From the IMG/VR virus record IMGVR_UViG_3300010389_000073, positions 1-32,304 of that record: 32,304 nt of DNA; one strand, 5' to 3'. The stretch comes from a virus. A program made the position numbers and the translations under genes. The number at the start of each line of letters is the position of its first letter. The first letter of the stretch is position 1. A model generated the notes under the pieces. It did no database searches, was not told where the DNA came from, and saw nothing but the letters and a program-made list of their open reading frames with translations. This document shows, piece after piece, positions 27,701 through 32,222 of this stretch.

Positions 27701-28013
27701 TCTCATCATCAATTTTTAAGAGACCATATTCTTCGGGGAATCCCTTAGTGGAAGATACTGTAATTGAAGTATCGCTATCACTAATGTTTGAGGAGAGAGT
27801 CGTGCTACCAACAACAACTTCTGGAATTAAGTTGTCAAGTTTAATGTAACGATCAAGATTATTGATCAAGTCACTAGGACTTCCCTGATATTCTTGGGAA
27901 ATATAATACTGTTTAAAAAATTCTACTGCTTTTGGAAAATCTGCAACTATAAACTCTGGAAGTTGGCTCTCAATAATCTTATTGAGTTGCACTCTCTTCT
28001 CAAAATGCGACAT
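15702..28013 (-). CDS. gp7: Giant gp7-like baseplate wedge protein (4103 residues)
   Basis: This single unbroken frame sits between gp6 and gp8, exactly where T4 has gene 7 (1032 residues), so a baseplate wedge role is the best inference. The N-terminus is helical (FPKAVEFFKQYYIS at about 24-37; FIKHARNFYQSKGIEESVKI at about 195-215). The rest is a mosaic of beta modules. These comprise at least eight H-x-F-x-T-G-D units between about 606 and 3381, IDDE-type units near 74-118, 328-367 and 3091-3111, and GxGY units in many places, including 738-756, 1116-1174, 3438-3506 and 3844-3921. A YHYH-like segment (YDGIPIYGPYGY) lies at about 1251-1262. A GAGAGG sequence about nine bases ahead of the ATG could be the ribosome site, within the last codons of gp6. 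Gp7 identity is positional; a large virion structural protein is certain. Confidence 0.85.
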   Translation of the reverse strand: MSHFEKRVQLNKIIESQLPEFIVADFPKAVEFFKQYYISQEYQGSPSDLINNLDRYIKLDNLIPEVVVGSTTLSSNISDSDTSITVSSTKGFPEEYGLLKIDDEIITYTGISGNTFTGCVRGFSAVTGYDSGTTSFTGNVNRQNVVFSDSSAVSHTATTSVQNLSVIFLQEFYKKLKRTFTPGFEDRDFVSDLNVGNFIKHARNFYQSKGIEESVKILFKVLYGVDAIVLDLERRLIKPSSADYIRRELIVVEAISGDPFKLEGQTITKSNDSGTSASVSDVEIFTRLDRTYYRLGLFVGYNDRDLIEGTFTIPGNSKSLETVSVGSSIISVDSTIGFSESGTLISGNNTINYTSKSINQFFGCTGVTSQINLGDDIRLDETVYGYENGDTTKRVDLRITGVLSELEQVNNIKLIEEDEEIFVKNVGEVIENPTDEDKTYKQVFANSWIYNTSTRYKVSSIFQSTFTLASLIDKSSLKEGDNVDVLVRESNTIVAADAVVSSINTSLNQIILGNLSGFTANPNVNYDIRRKIKKVQSSGVNLSVGSGKYIANTLNTYVDDFNYGYVASNSLPEYNILDNIVEFTIPDGTSANLILDPDGTTYSTIKFSSPVNFITGDVITYTAENPLSGLSSGEDYYVYVVASNQIRLYASKSLLADLSQPQYSKFGVNLNPGIHKFTLKRHENRTLSSNSILRKFSLQQSLSQTKNETRSFGNIGILIDGVEITSPESKDKIYYGPLKSFDVLNSGDGYDVVNPPQISISPSAGTTALVEPIISGSVKEVFVDPQDFDIDNVVSVSLEGGNGSGCLIEPIIGERFREVEFDSRALILGGGIDTTDETITFFTNHNLYDGQEVIYSPNGNDPLPIGIFGDTTNVTTGNLINGSRYVAGFVNTRTIKLYNTLAEHAAGINTVGFSTATSASGIHKFRTLSQNTLKKINVITGGSGYQHRKLRVGTSGVSTQYDLITFENHGFNTGDIVNYSTSGTIISGLSTSNQYSVVKVNSDSFRLIDVGVGATLTNDLTRGKYVEFESTGSGYQIFEYPPIRVVTNVSYGSTFSGEFVFTPIVTGQIIGSYLYEKGTQYGSTTLNLHKKPNITIKTGKNAELKPIISNGRIVDVRVLNGGSEYYSIPEIVVTGSGTGAILRPSIQNGSITNIVVINSGIGYDPSNTSVYADARGSGAIFGVRVRDLTVNDAKRFGDYARNRSSKIFSNLHKNEKNDSLVYGIYGYSEDLADSYDDTLGSLHSPIIGWAYDGIPIYGPYGYSDPDNIQSGVKIINPGYSLNHGGVEDRPSTSTFAPGFFIEDYSYTGGDLDKHNGRFCKTPEFPNGIYAYFAGITTSTTTNELEPLYPYFVGNTFRSNVIQDNYTLDQTFDFNNSTLTRNTYPYKVNDQDADYDFIIESYELFEQTSVVESITKGYVDDVEVVDGGSGYRIGDSVNFNQEGTGGTGFRAEVSELVGKDVNRIDTSLDNYSSCVFVWDTDRQVSAYYRDGFEVNNNDTVLVSGLSTSILYLSGSKKIGFSSETVGLAGTMSSYSAVTGGISEDIFVSSRPNVSIGGKIYVQSSLGGELLTVLNDYQNGVLRVKRAGSSGVAHTFGSQLTVIGDKVTIPVRTPEFESKRDDLVYFNAKDSVGVGTTGGGAILKSFTVGNVSQTVSVPFRSIYLPNHPFKTGQRLTFTKTSTAGVDSLIAGVDDTSSNTFFIPDTFTLSSDVYVINKSKDYIGLTTQVGLTTNTEGLFFYSDGSDNSEYLLTSNFSQVTGSIDRVVTTVSCGQSHGLSTGDSIRFVMKPNTSVGLGTTGSLSLKLENTNHKVLVNPVGFDSSKINTSTSTITISSHGYNTGDKVYYESSEIAAGLNTGSYYVIKDTTNTFRLAETKYETNSLHENNVNITGIGGTYHVISLINPKIDVVKNSKLTFNLEDSSLRGYSLKLFREKEFESNFVSSSDSRDFNVIGVGTAGYSGASLSINYSDNVPSKLFYTLESSGYISTSDTDVSNYSQINFVDSEYNGTYQIFGISTSSFKFSPFKVPTVLSYHKDDTDVFEYTTKSSSAINGSIGKVKIISEGFNFKKLPKFSSVTSQDGIGANVVAVSTSIGNINNIRIKDIGYNYSSDKTLRPEAFVSPIVEVDNLDVIDRIEVISGGTQYLNPPDLLLWNETSKTVVDSSTLIASAPNGSVSEVEQIAPIFGLDSEPHKIISINNSNGVGISSILATAGIATCTLKTPILGFNENVFNVGDEIFVEGIELVGSGTGYNSENYDYRFFVVDSYQNTNPARVVFSIVDENGVGLSTNPGIAKTFQSGYATIIAKDKYPEFNVIKKRGVFSENEQLFVNTGTGFFERDVIVTKVRDDYIKIKGRYNLKKGDQIKGKVSGVVADVGDITENRARFKIDYSSKSNIGWRNDIGKISEDYQVTPNNDYYQNLSYSIKSPITWEESSSPVNSIIHPAGLKNFVDVGVTSTANASIGFGGTSQSIVVLDVVNERRVDIINNFDNVVDYNIRTNPDQSKFLQIQNRSLTDYTECRTNRVLIHDDISGRFSSKGFSDIFVEIEEIDTADTHVRYLIQVVDPDTQQSQISELVLQTTSLDSVIFEKYTNFTDVKLGEFSANVDDNSRKTLIFTPTDPYDRDHDIKILKKSFSSSFAGLGTESFGSIDLIGSNVIGIGSTSTSTIAEFSASSFNGLFANVEILDKITRDVNYVEAALIFDGGSTYLSEYYFDTESRSYSSESVGILTSYYNSVSGIVSFSVINDGNTPLDVRANIVGFGATSAGIGTYRFLLSGQPSGSERSARLESTIGVGIDTIRVGTFDVNRITSVTSLVRTSCGSSSAIHQVSLVQGDDQFVVTPGPFAPANTVSGLGTFGTEVDGNTFYLNFYPDSTSDNVHVQSLNEVLYTYSDFDNEPRILTYGNSSQRLFLSAYDGINGTRANKVNFTLNHEGRPIYEKVFSPSDSTTVNLQTGVFTINEHFFNTGEELIYRPDSTFIGIGRSAMGIGSTENYLGVVTDRLPERVYPIAITPNTFKLSTKKEYANLGIAVTFTDVGVGNAHKLEMTKKLTKTVISLDGIVQQPVTYTPTSHSLQFNGGSISAGISTFNLSGISSIQLRDLLKIDDEFMKVVDVGLSSNTGGNIQGIINGSGITTFPTVSVVRASIGSTATTHIDGANVQVYRGSFNIVGNQVFFADPPKGNTRARRDEGNLPYVRAQYSGRTFLRSNYDTNILFDDISDQFTGIGKTYTMTVQGINTSGIDIGNGILFINGVFQTPTTNNNAGNNYEFENDNVAGISSVVFTGITSTDGTYIKSDFDINQNQLPRGGLIVSLGSTPGLGYAPLFGAKVRANLDGSGSILSVTGTSYTGPGQSISTALYDNETGLIEITTPSDHNFVGGDRIKLVGLGFTCPSGAGIVSFFPLDELQYSYDITGIVSARTFTANVGTSTLPHSYVGFGTVFPWYDLNYGSGYRNPVSVAVTDPNHSGTPASISAVVGAGGSLSFTVNDGGSGYVEPYIQLPEPIYENLEVVGISRVGVGTTTDTGSNLLMNVKIGPASNVGIGSTLFLVESFEITRSGYSFQKGDVFKPVGLVTAAGLSEPIQEFKLEVVETFNDFFSAWSFGEMDYIDSIRFLQDGSRRRFPLYYNGELLSFEIDTNDPLSANIDLDALLLIFVNGVLQQPKYSYTFEGGTSFVFDRAPRTSDKVDIFFYLGQDGVDVSIIDVNETIKIGDEVYVRKNPFKKLTPDQERSRVIVDILGSDTIETDIYVGNGIDDVDFRPIEWIKQKIDRYIKGDVVYKTRDSIEPFVYPTGKIIGDINSDTSNIFVDDAEFFNYEEDNYGFVINTFGGLIVGGNEPVSAAFTATVSAASTISAITISNVGLGYTGSTLPVKISAPSRIGVGIGTTATAEATISGGTISSVTITNPGFGYTFTNPPQVIIETPKASKELITGIQNIQGFSGIITGITTSAGTGGHPLALKFFFRSNSSDANDLQDGYPILVYNTTIGDGVTSVNGSDSSVVGIGTTFLDNVYIVENKTNFGPRGEMICNVDSSSNIAGISTTGSTELPLGNISWGRIYNYDVRTNPISIGVTGLTVDSGLSTFPTIQRRTFGFRESGAIRKFSNLP
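16250..16480 (-). repeat. Tandem GxGY units near C-terminus of gp7-like protein
   Basis: Two units, ISAITISNVGLGYTGSTLPV and VTITNPGFGYTFTNPPQVII, occupy residues about 3844-3921 with a GIGTTATAEATISGG connector. They are the closest matches within the gp7-like protein to the gp14 units. Confidence 0.8.
17495..17700 (-). repeat. Pair of GxGY units in gp7-like protein
   Basis: Residues about 3438-3506 contain DLNYGSGYRNPVSVAVTDP and LSFTVNDGGSGYVEPYIQL, separated by an ASISAVVGAGG connector. They have the same pattern and period as the gp14 insertion. Confidence 0.75.
24228..24272 (-). other. YHYH-like segment in gp7-like protein
   Basis: These codons encode residues 1248-1262, GWAYDGIPIYGPYGY, preceded by SLHSPIIGW and followed by SDP. 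The D-G-[IF]-P-I-Y-G-x-x-G-Y core is the hallmark of the YHYH domain, found in bacterial exported proteins and marine phage structural proteins. It is embedded in the baseplate protein rather than free-standing. Confidence 0.8.
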
Positions 28014-28016
28014 ATT

Positions 28017-29993
28017 TTATTTCCTCTCTAATGCTCCGTTGGAATAGCTTGAAGTGTAATAATCTCTTGTAAACGTGACGCCAGAAATATCCTCACCAGA
28101 TGCAATAACATCTTTAACCATATTTATTGTACTATTTGGAACATTAAAACTGAGATAAAGGTCCTTCAATCCAACAACATCATTTGAATCTGGGAATGCT
28201 TGAATCTCAATAATATCATTATCAGCAACAGTTGATGTGATGTTAATTGTGCTAAGATTAATCTCTCCCTTCTCATAATCAACTGTTCCTGCATCTTTGG
28301 CAACAACTACTCTATTACCAGCAGAATCTTCTTTAACCAGTGAAAGAATACCAGTTTTTAATTCTAAAGCTTGTGGTCTATTCTGGAATATTGCACTTGC
28401 TTGTGTTGCGTTGGATATTGTATTTGCACCAGTGCCAACAGTAGGTGCATCTGTAATATAAACGATAGATGATTCCCCAGCAATAGTAAATCCAGTAGAC
28501 TTAATGTTTAAACCATTAGGATTTACATGGAACTTATTTCCAAAGCACAACTCATATTGAGCAAACTGATTCTTTAATACCTTCAAATCTCTTCTAATCT
28601 TTACTTTTGTAATATTAGAAGTGATTGCATTATCAACTCTATCAATCAATTGAAGAACTTTACTATACTTAAATCTTCCTCCAAATTTATTCATATCAAC
28701 ATCTCTTGAATATGTTGTAAGAGATGATATTACATTTGTTCTCAAATCATCAACATTCGAGACTTGTGATGTATTGTAATAAACAGAAGAATCAATTTCC
28801 ACATAAAGAATTTTAAGGTCAACAATCTTCTGATTGATTCCAGCAATAGAATATTGTTTGATTCTATTCAGAATGTTCTGCTTATCAAAGTCTGAGACAT
28901 AGGTTCCATTCTTTGGTTTGATGCTAATCTGAACAGTTCCAAACTGTGGGGGTGATAACTCTTCACCACCTACAACAGACACTGATTCGGTATTTGGATA
29001 AATTGATTGAATGATTGCCTCATAATCACGTGCTGTAACTGCTCTGTATTGCGCTGAGTACAGTCTTGGAGCAAAATACTTAATCGAGGATATATTCTCA
29101 ATATCACCACCATTAGACGCTCTCTGAATGGTGTTTACGGTAATTGAACCTGATGGTATAACTCTTACATTTGCTTGGTCTACAAAGTTACCTTGGAAGT
29201 CGAACCTGGATGGTCCATTACCTGCTTCACCTTCTGTTACGACGTACTTGACGGTGATGACAGAATTATTCTCTAACTCTCTTCCAAAGTATCCATCACC
29301 AAACAGAAGTTCATATCTCTCATCTTGAACTTCTTGAATGAGATAAATCTCAGAGGTGCTGTTTAGATTTAAAATATTATCAACTTTAAAATACTCTCTT
29401 CCAAGACCACTGTCATTAACACCCCTAACATACACAACGATTGTTGAAGTATCAATGTTTGGGTTATCAAGAATAAACCTTTGGTCGGCAGAATTATTTA
29501 CAAGAAATTGCTTTTGAAGAAGTGAACCTTGATATACTGTAACTGGTGAAGAAGATGAACCAAATCTAGCAACACCATTTACGACGGTTGTAGTAATATC
29601 TTCCGAAATTGAGAATCTATATGAGGTATTATCAAACGATCCTACGCATACCAGACCCGCTTTAAGGGTGATGAAATTGCTTCCAGTAGTGGTAGGGACA
29701 TCAAAGGTTATCTGTGCCCTAGAAGCGGTTTTAGAGCGGGGTACATAACCAATATTTCTTGCCAAAGAAACAACATTTTCCCTTACAGTTGCTGAATCTA
29801 AGAACGATTCATTGACTGTTAGGTTGGCATTAAACGAGTTAATGTAGGTATTATACGCTAGCGTATCAATTAGAACAGAGAAATTAGATCCTTCAAAGTC
29901 AAAATCCGTGAAATTGGAGTTTGCACGGAGATATGACTTAATCTCTGTCTTAATTTGATCGAAATCTAGGTTGGTAAATTGAGTAAAAGGCAT
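28017..29993 (-). CDS. gp6: Baseplate wedge protein gp6
   Basis: At 658 residues this matches T4 gp6 (660) almost exactly. Gp6 dimers form the inner iris of the baseplate and link the wedges. The N-terminal region is highly characteristic: FTNLDFDQIKTEIKSYLRAN, then FEGSNFSVLIDTLAYNTYIN, then NESFLDSATVRENVVSLARN, IGYVPRS. The middle contains YELLFGDGYFGREL at about 228-241, as in the gpJ/gp6 superfamily, and the AVTARDYEAIIQ segment at about 320-331. It follows gp25 by three bases and is followed three bases later by the gp7-like start, giving the T4 order 25-6-7-8. No clear Shine-Dalgarno was seen. Confidence 0.95.
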   Translation of the reverse strand: MPFTQFTNLDFDQIKTEIKSYLRANSNFTDFDFEGSNFSVLIDTLAYNTYINSFNANLTVNESFLDSATVRENVVSLARNIGYVPRSKTASRAQITFDVPTTTGSNFITLKAGLVCVGSFDNTSYRFSISEDITTTVVNGVARFGSSSSPVTVYQGSLLQKQFLVNNSADQRFILDNPNIDTSTIVVYVRGVNDSGLGREYFKVDNILNLNSTSEIYLIQEVQDERYELLFGDGYFGRELENNSVITVKYVVTEGEAGNGPSRFDFQGNFVDQANVRVIPSGSITVNTIQRASNGGDIENISSIKYFAPRLYSAQYRAVTARDYEAIIQSIYPNTESVSVVGGEELSPPQFGTVQISIKPKNGTYVSDFDKQNILNRIKQYSIAGINQKIVDLKILYVEIDSSVYYNTSQVSNVDDLRTNVISSLTTYSRDVDMNKFGGRFKYSKVLQLIDRVDNAITSNITKVKIRRDLKVLKNQFAQYELCFGNKFHVNPNGLNIKSTGFTIAGESSIVYITDAPTVGTGANTISNATQASAIFQNRPQALELKTGILSLVKEDSAGNRVVVAKDAGTVDYEKGEINLSTINITSTVADNDIIEIQAFPDSNDVVGLKDLYLSFNVPNSTINMVKDVIASGEDISGVTFTRDYYTSSYSNGALERK

Positions 29994-29996
29994 TGT

Positions 29997-30398
29997 TTAT
30001 CGGGTTGCCTCTAATATGAATGAAAATTGTTGCGACGGAATATCAAGACCAACGATATCAAAGATAACGTTTACGTCAAAACTGTTGTCATCAGGTCTTG
30101 GATCAACTTCAACCTTGAGATTTGTTACTCTTGGTTCATAAAAACGAACAGTATTGCGAATTTGGTCTTCAATTACAATGGCAGTACTGTAATCAACGAA
30201 CTCAAATAGACTTCTACGAATATTTGTACCAAGAGTCGAGTTAAAAAAGCGTTCAGTTGGGATTGTTTCGACTAAATTGCGAACCGCTCTCCGAATTGAA
30301 CGCTCATTTGTCAAGACAGGAAGGTCCTTTGTCACCGGATGGGGATCAAAGGACAAACTAATGTCTTTAAATGCTCTGGAAATCCTCTTGGATGCCAT
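29997..30398 (-). CDS. gp25: Baseplate wedge protein gp25
   Basis: This 133-residue protein matches T4 gp25 (132 residues), the conserved wedge component that starts sheath assembly and shares its fold with type VI secretion TssE. The segment RAVRNLVETIPTERFFNSTL (about 37-56) is typical, as is the EPR motif at residues 88-90 in RFYEPRVTNLKV. The acidic C-terminal half has the DVNVIFDI beta strand. An exact late promoter lies 23 bases upstream, making gp25 the first gene of the baseplate unit. It is followed three bases later by gp6. Confidence 0.95.
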   Translation of the reverse strand: MASKRISRAFKDISLSFDPHPVTKDLPVLTNERSIRRAVRNLVETIPTERFFNSTLGTNIRRSLFEFVDYSTAIVIEDQIRNTVRFYEPRVTNLKVEVDPRPDDNSFDVNVIFDIVGLDIPSQQFSFILEATR

Positions 30399-30421
30399 TG
30401 AAACGATACTTTTCGTCCAAT

Positions 30422-30429
30422 TATTTATA
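30422..30429 (-). promoter_or_regulatory. T4-type late promoter, exact TATAAATA
   Basis: TATAAATA on the minus strand lies between the 95-residue gene stop and the gp25 start, 23 bases from the ATG. The context is GCTATAAATAATTGG. It probably initiates the gp25-gp6-gp7 transcript. Confidence 0.82.
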
Positions 30430-30433
30430 GCAC

Positions 30434-30721
30434 CTACCCAGAAATCTTCCCATAAAAGGGTTCTGTACCATAATCCCAGTCATCATAATCCTCATCATTA
30501 CGAATCTTCTCATGAAGTTCGTTCTGAGTCTTAAAATCGTGCTTTTTTGGTGTCAAATCATCGTTTGCAATCTCACGAAGCATCTTTTGATGCTGATGAT
30601 TTGCTAAATTATCCAAAAAATCACTGTTTGGTTGCATTGATCCATAGTCTGAGATGAGTTTTGTGGTACCCCACATCTCTCTCATGTAGTTTGCATCTCT
30701 ATCGACAGGTGAATTACCCAT
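30434..30721 (-). CDS. Small acidic protein, unknown function
   Basis: This 95-residue protein is rich in Asp, Asn and His. It begins MGNSPVDRDANYMREMWGTT, has LDNLANHQHQKMLREIANDD at about 41-60, and an acidic aromatic end (DEDYDDWDYGTEPFYGKISG). No domain is recognised. It has the clearest Shine-Dalgarno in the window (AGGAG, four bases before the ATG) and a late-promoter-like AATAAATA 58 bases upstream. It is the first gene after the terminator and immediately precedes gp25, so a late virion or assembly role is plausible but unproven. Confidence 0.82.
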   Translation of the reverse strand: MGNSPVDRDANYMREMWGTTKLISDYGSMQPNSDFLDNLANHQHQKMLREIANDDLTPKKHDFKTQNELHEKIRNDEDYDDWDYGTEPFYGKISG

Positions 30722-30779
30722 TTTGCTCCTGATTTACTGCGAAATCAGAACTTTTAGAGGGGTTGCTATCCCTTAATCG

Positions 30780-30787
30780 TATTTATT
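30780..30787 (-). promoter_or_regulatory. Possible late promoter, variant AATAAATA
   Basis: The minus-strand sequence TCAATAAATACG differs from TATAAATA by one base and keeps the ATAAATAC core seen at 6359 and 15689. It falls between the terminator and the 95-residue gene, where a new promoter is needed. Confidence 0.5.
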
Positions 30788-30792
30788 GACAT

Positions 30793-30815
30793 CAAAAAAG
30801 GGGCATAGTGCCCCC
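30793..30815 (-). terminator. Intrinsic terminator
   Basis: On the minus strand GGGGCA and TGCCCC form a perfect six-pair GC-rich stem with a three-base loop (CTA), followed at once by TTTTTT. It lies five bases after the stop of the 49-residue gene and ends the glycosyltransferase unit before the baseplate genes. Confidence 0.9.
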
Positions 30816-30819
30816 TGTA

Positions 30820-30969
30820 TCAACCTTTACCTTGACCGCGATAAGGTTTACGTGCTTTATTGCGAGAAGACGCGGCATACTTAGTTCCGCCCCCAGCTCC
30901 CTGACGAGACTTCTTAGGAGGTCCAGGAATATAAGAGCTCTTATTCAGACCGACTTTTGCTTTTGCCAT
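30820..30969 (-). CDS. Small basic Gly/Lys-rich marine-phage protein
   Basis: This 49-residue protein begins MAKAKVGLNKSSYIPGPPKK and ends NKARKPYRGQGKG. I recognise this sequence type as a very small, strongly conserved protein of T4-like cyanophages with no known function. It is highly basic, with Gly and Ser, and lacks hydrophobic segments, so it is probably disordered and might bind nucleic acid; that is inference. It is the last gene before a strong terminator and follows the 53-residue gene by six bases. Confidence 0.85.
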   Translation of the reverse strand: MAKAKVGLNKSSYIPGPPKKSRQGAGGGTKYAASSRNKARKPYRGQGKG

Positions 30970-30975
30970 AATACT

Positions 30976-31137
30976 TTAATCGAACTTAGTGATTTTTGTT
31001 TCAATCTCCGAGGGATTTGGAGAACCCTTCTGATAAAACTCGATCGAAAGGTCCTCCATTATATCGAAGTATTCGTCCTGTGTCAAGTTCTTAAAGAGAA
31101 CTTTTCCTTTATGGAGAACTGTATACTTCTCTGCCAT
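30976..31137 (-). CDS. Small conserved marine-phage protein, unknown function
   Basis: This 53-residue protein begins MAEKYTVLHKGKVLFKNLTQ and continues DEYFDIMEDLSIEFYQKGSP. A short beta hairpin (YTVLHKGKVLF) followed by an amphipathic helix (QDEYFDIMEDLSIEFYQ) is likely. I recognise the pattern from small hypothetical proteins of T4-like cyanophages, often beside the 49-residue protein that follows here. It starts four bases after the glycosyltransferase stop and is probably co-transcribed with it. Confidence 0.85.
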   Translation of the reverse strand: MAEKYTVLHKGKVLFKNLTQDEYFDIMEDLSIEFYQKGSPNPSEIETKITKFD

Positions 31138-31141
31138 TGAC

Positions 31142-31897
31142 TCAGATTACTCGAGTTTTTTCGTGACCAACGCGAATGCGAGGATCACACCAAATCTCAA
31201 ATCCTGCGTCCTTTGCATCCAGACAGAATGATACATCTTCTCCACACATGTCCTGAACCTCACCAGATTCAAAGACTTGCATCTTTGGTGCAAACCAAGG
31301 ATACTTCATCTCATCATGCTCAAAGACACCATTCTTAATCAACAACCAACCAAAACCAGTGTAGTCAACAGTAAATGGTTTTGTACGCTTGGTAATACTC
31401 TCACCAGTCTCATGATTCATGACTCCACCATTGTTGCGGAAGTCATCCTCTTCTAACCAGTGTGCAACAGAAGTCGTATGACCATCTTCCGTCATATACC
31501 AACCAGCAGCAATGTCTTGATCCATCAGAACCAACTGATAGAACTTCTCTGTGTTAAACACAATATCGCTATCAATCCACAGTTGCCAATCATAGTTCAA
31601 CTTACCGTCCCATGGTTTTTGGTCGGGTCCTCTGAGAACATTTGCACCTAAACACTTACAACGTGCAAAGTTTACCATTGAAGAATAATCTTGTGAAATC
31701 TGAATGCTTGCACCACTCTGTACAAGATCAAAACACAATTGCACAAAATTTTTGAGAAACGTGTATGATACTCCACGCCCTGGTAGACAGAAGACGACAG
31801 TCTTCCCCTTTACCATCTCTCTTGCTTTTGCATAATCCCACTCAGGCTCTTTGCTCACTGTGGGCGTTTTTGCCTTTACTGTAAATCCTTTTGTCAT
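31142..31897 (-). CDS. GT-A-type glycosyltransferase-like protein
   Basis: This 251-residue protein has the layout of a GT-A fold. VVFCLPGRGVSYTFLKNFV lies at 34-52. A WIDSDIVF segment with the metal/nucleotide-binding DSD at 109-111 follows, then YTGFGWLLIKNGVFE at 179-193. GEDVSFCLDAKDAGFEIWCD is at 219-238, and a terminal RVGHE has His245. The GED and final His are the usual acceptor-side base and metal-ligand positions. Such proteins are common in marine T4-like phages. The substrate is unknown; virion protein, host surface glycan or DNA base modification are all possible. It stands between the AbrB-like gene and two small genes, all closed by the terminator at 30793. Confidence 0.85.
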   Translation of the reverse strand: MTKGFTVKAKTPTVSKEPEWDYAKAREMVKGKTVVFCLPGRGVSYTFLKNFVQLCFDLVQSGASIQISQDYSSMVNFARCKCLGANVLRGPDQKPWDGKLNYDWQLWIDSDIVFNTEKFYQLVLMDQDIAAGWYMTEDGHTTSVAHWLEEDDFRNNGGVMNHETGESITKRTKPFTVDYTGFGWLLIKNGVFEHDEMKYPWFAPKMQVFESGEVQDMCGEDVSFCLDAKDAGFEIWCDPRIRVGHEKTRVI

Positions 31898-31965
31898 AAC
31901 TTAATCAAGTTTGAATTTGAATCGATTCATTCCGAATCATAACGCATTATCTATAAGAAGTCAAA
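31898..31965. other. 68-base intergenic gap with short palindrome
   Basis: This gap separates the AbrB-like gene from the glycosyltransferase gene. It contains the perfect palindrome GAATCGATTC at about 31920-31929, next to further GAATC/GATTC copies. A weak late-like TATAGATA on the minus strand lies at about 31949-31956. No terminator was seen. An operator is possible but unsupported. Confidence 0.4.
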
Positions 31966-32160
31966 TCACTCTTTAACTTCGGTTATTACGATACAATCAC
32001 CCTCAACCTCCATGTTTACTAAGGTGCCTTCGTACCACCCAAAGTCATTCAATATCCATTCAGGTATCGTTACATAATACTCCCCAGTTATAGGATCAAC
32101 CTCTACGGTCGTAAAATTTTTGTCCGGATTTTTTTGCATCTGAGGTATTTGTGTTTCCAT
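31966..32160 (-). CDS. AbrB/SpoVT-like small protein
   Basis: The N-terminal 16 residues of this 64-residue protein are polar. They are followed by VEVDPITGEYYVTIPEWILN at about 19-38, DFGWYEGTLVNMEVEGDCIV, and ITEVKE. This is the swapped-hairpin AbrB/MazE pattern (G-x-x-x-[IV]-x-[IV]-P-x-x-[IL] then G-W-x-x-G/D...). Similar small proteins are frequent in T4-like cyanophages. Typical AbrB proteins bind DNA as dimers, so it may regulate transcription. The basic DNA-contact residues of the hairpin are few here, so binding is uncertain. There is no toxin partner next to it. No Shine-Dalgarno precedes the ATG; the leader is A-rich. Confidence 0.78.
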   Translation of the reverse strand: METQIPQMQKNPDKNFTTVEVDPITGEYYVTIPEWILNDFGWYEGTLVNMEVEGDCIVITEVKE

Positions 32161-32189
32161 TTTTGTTTTATATAGAAAAACTTTGAGTT

Positions 32190-32222
32190 CTATAAAGAGC
32201 TGGCAAAAGCAAGACTTTATAG
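32190..32222. repeat. Inverted repeat CTATAAAG / CTTTATAG
   Basis: Perfect eight-base arms at 32190-32197 and 32215-32222 enclose a 17-base loop. The repeat lies about 30 bases upstream of the AbrB-like start and overlaps the stop of the partial upstream frame. There is no T run, so it is not a typical intrinsic terminator. It could be an operator or an mRNA hairpin. Confidence 0.6.

Noticed and set aside
15702-28013. The giant frame as several fused or frameshifted genes
   Set aside because: The frame is unbroken, module types recur from end to end, and no internal start with a late promoter and ribosome site stands out. Processing after translation cannot be excluded.
30731-30775. Short stems (GATTT/AAATC and AGGG/CCCT) upstream of the 95-residue gene
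   Set aside because: Stems of four or five pairs are weak and not followed by a T run. They add nothing beyond the terminator and promoter already listed.
31966-32160. Toxin-antitoxin pair based on the AbrB/MazE-like protein
   Set aside because: No toxin-like partner is adjacent; the next gene downstream is a glycosyltransferase. A lone AbrB-like protein is common in marine T4-like phages.
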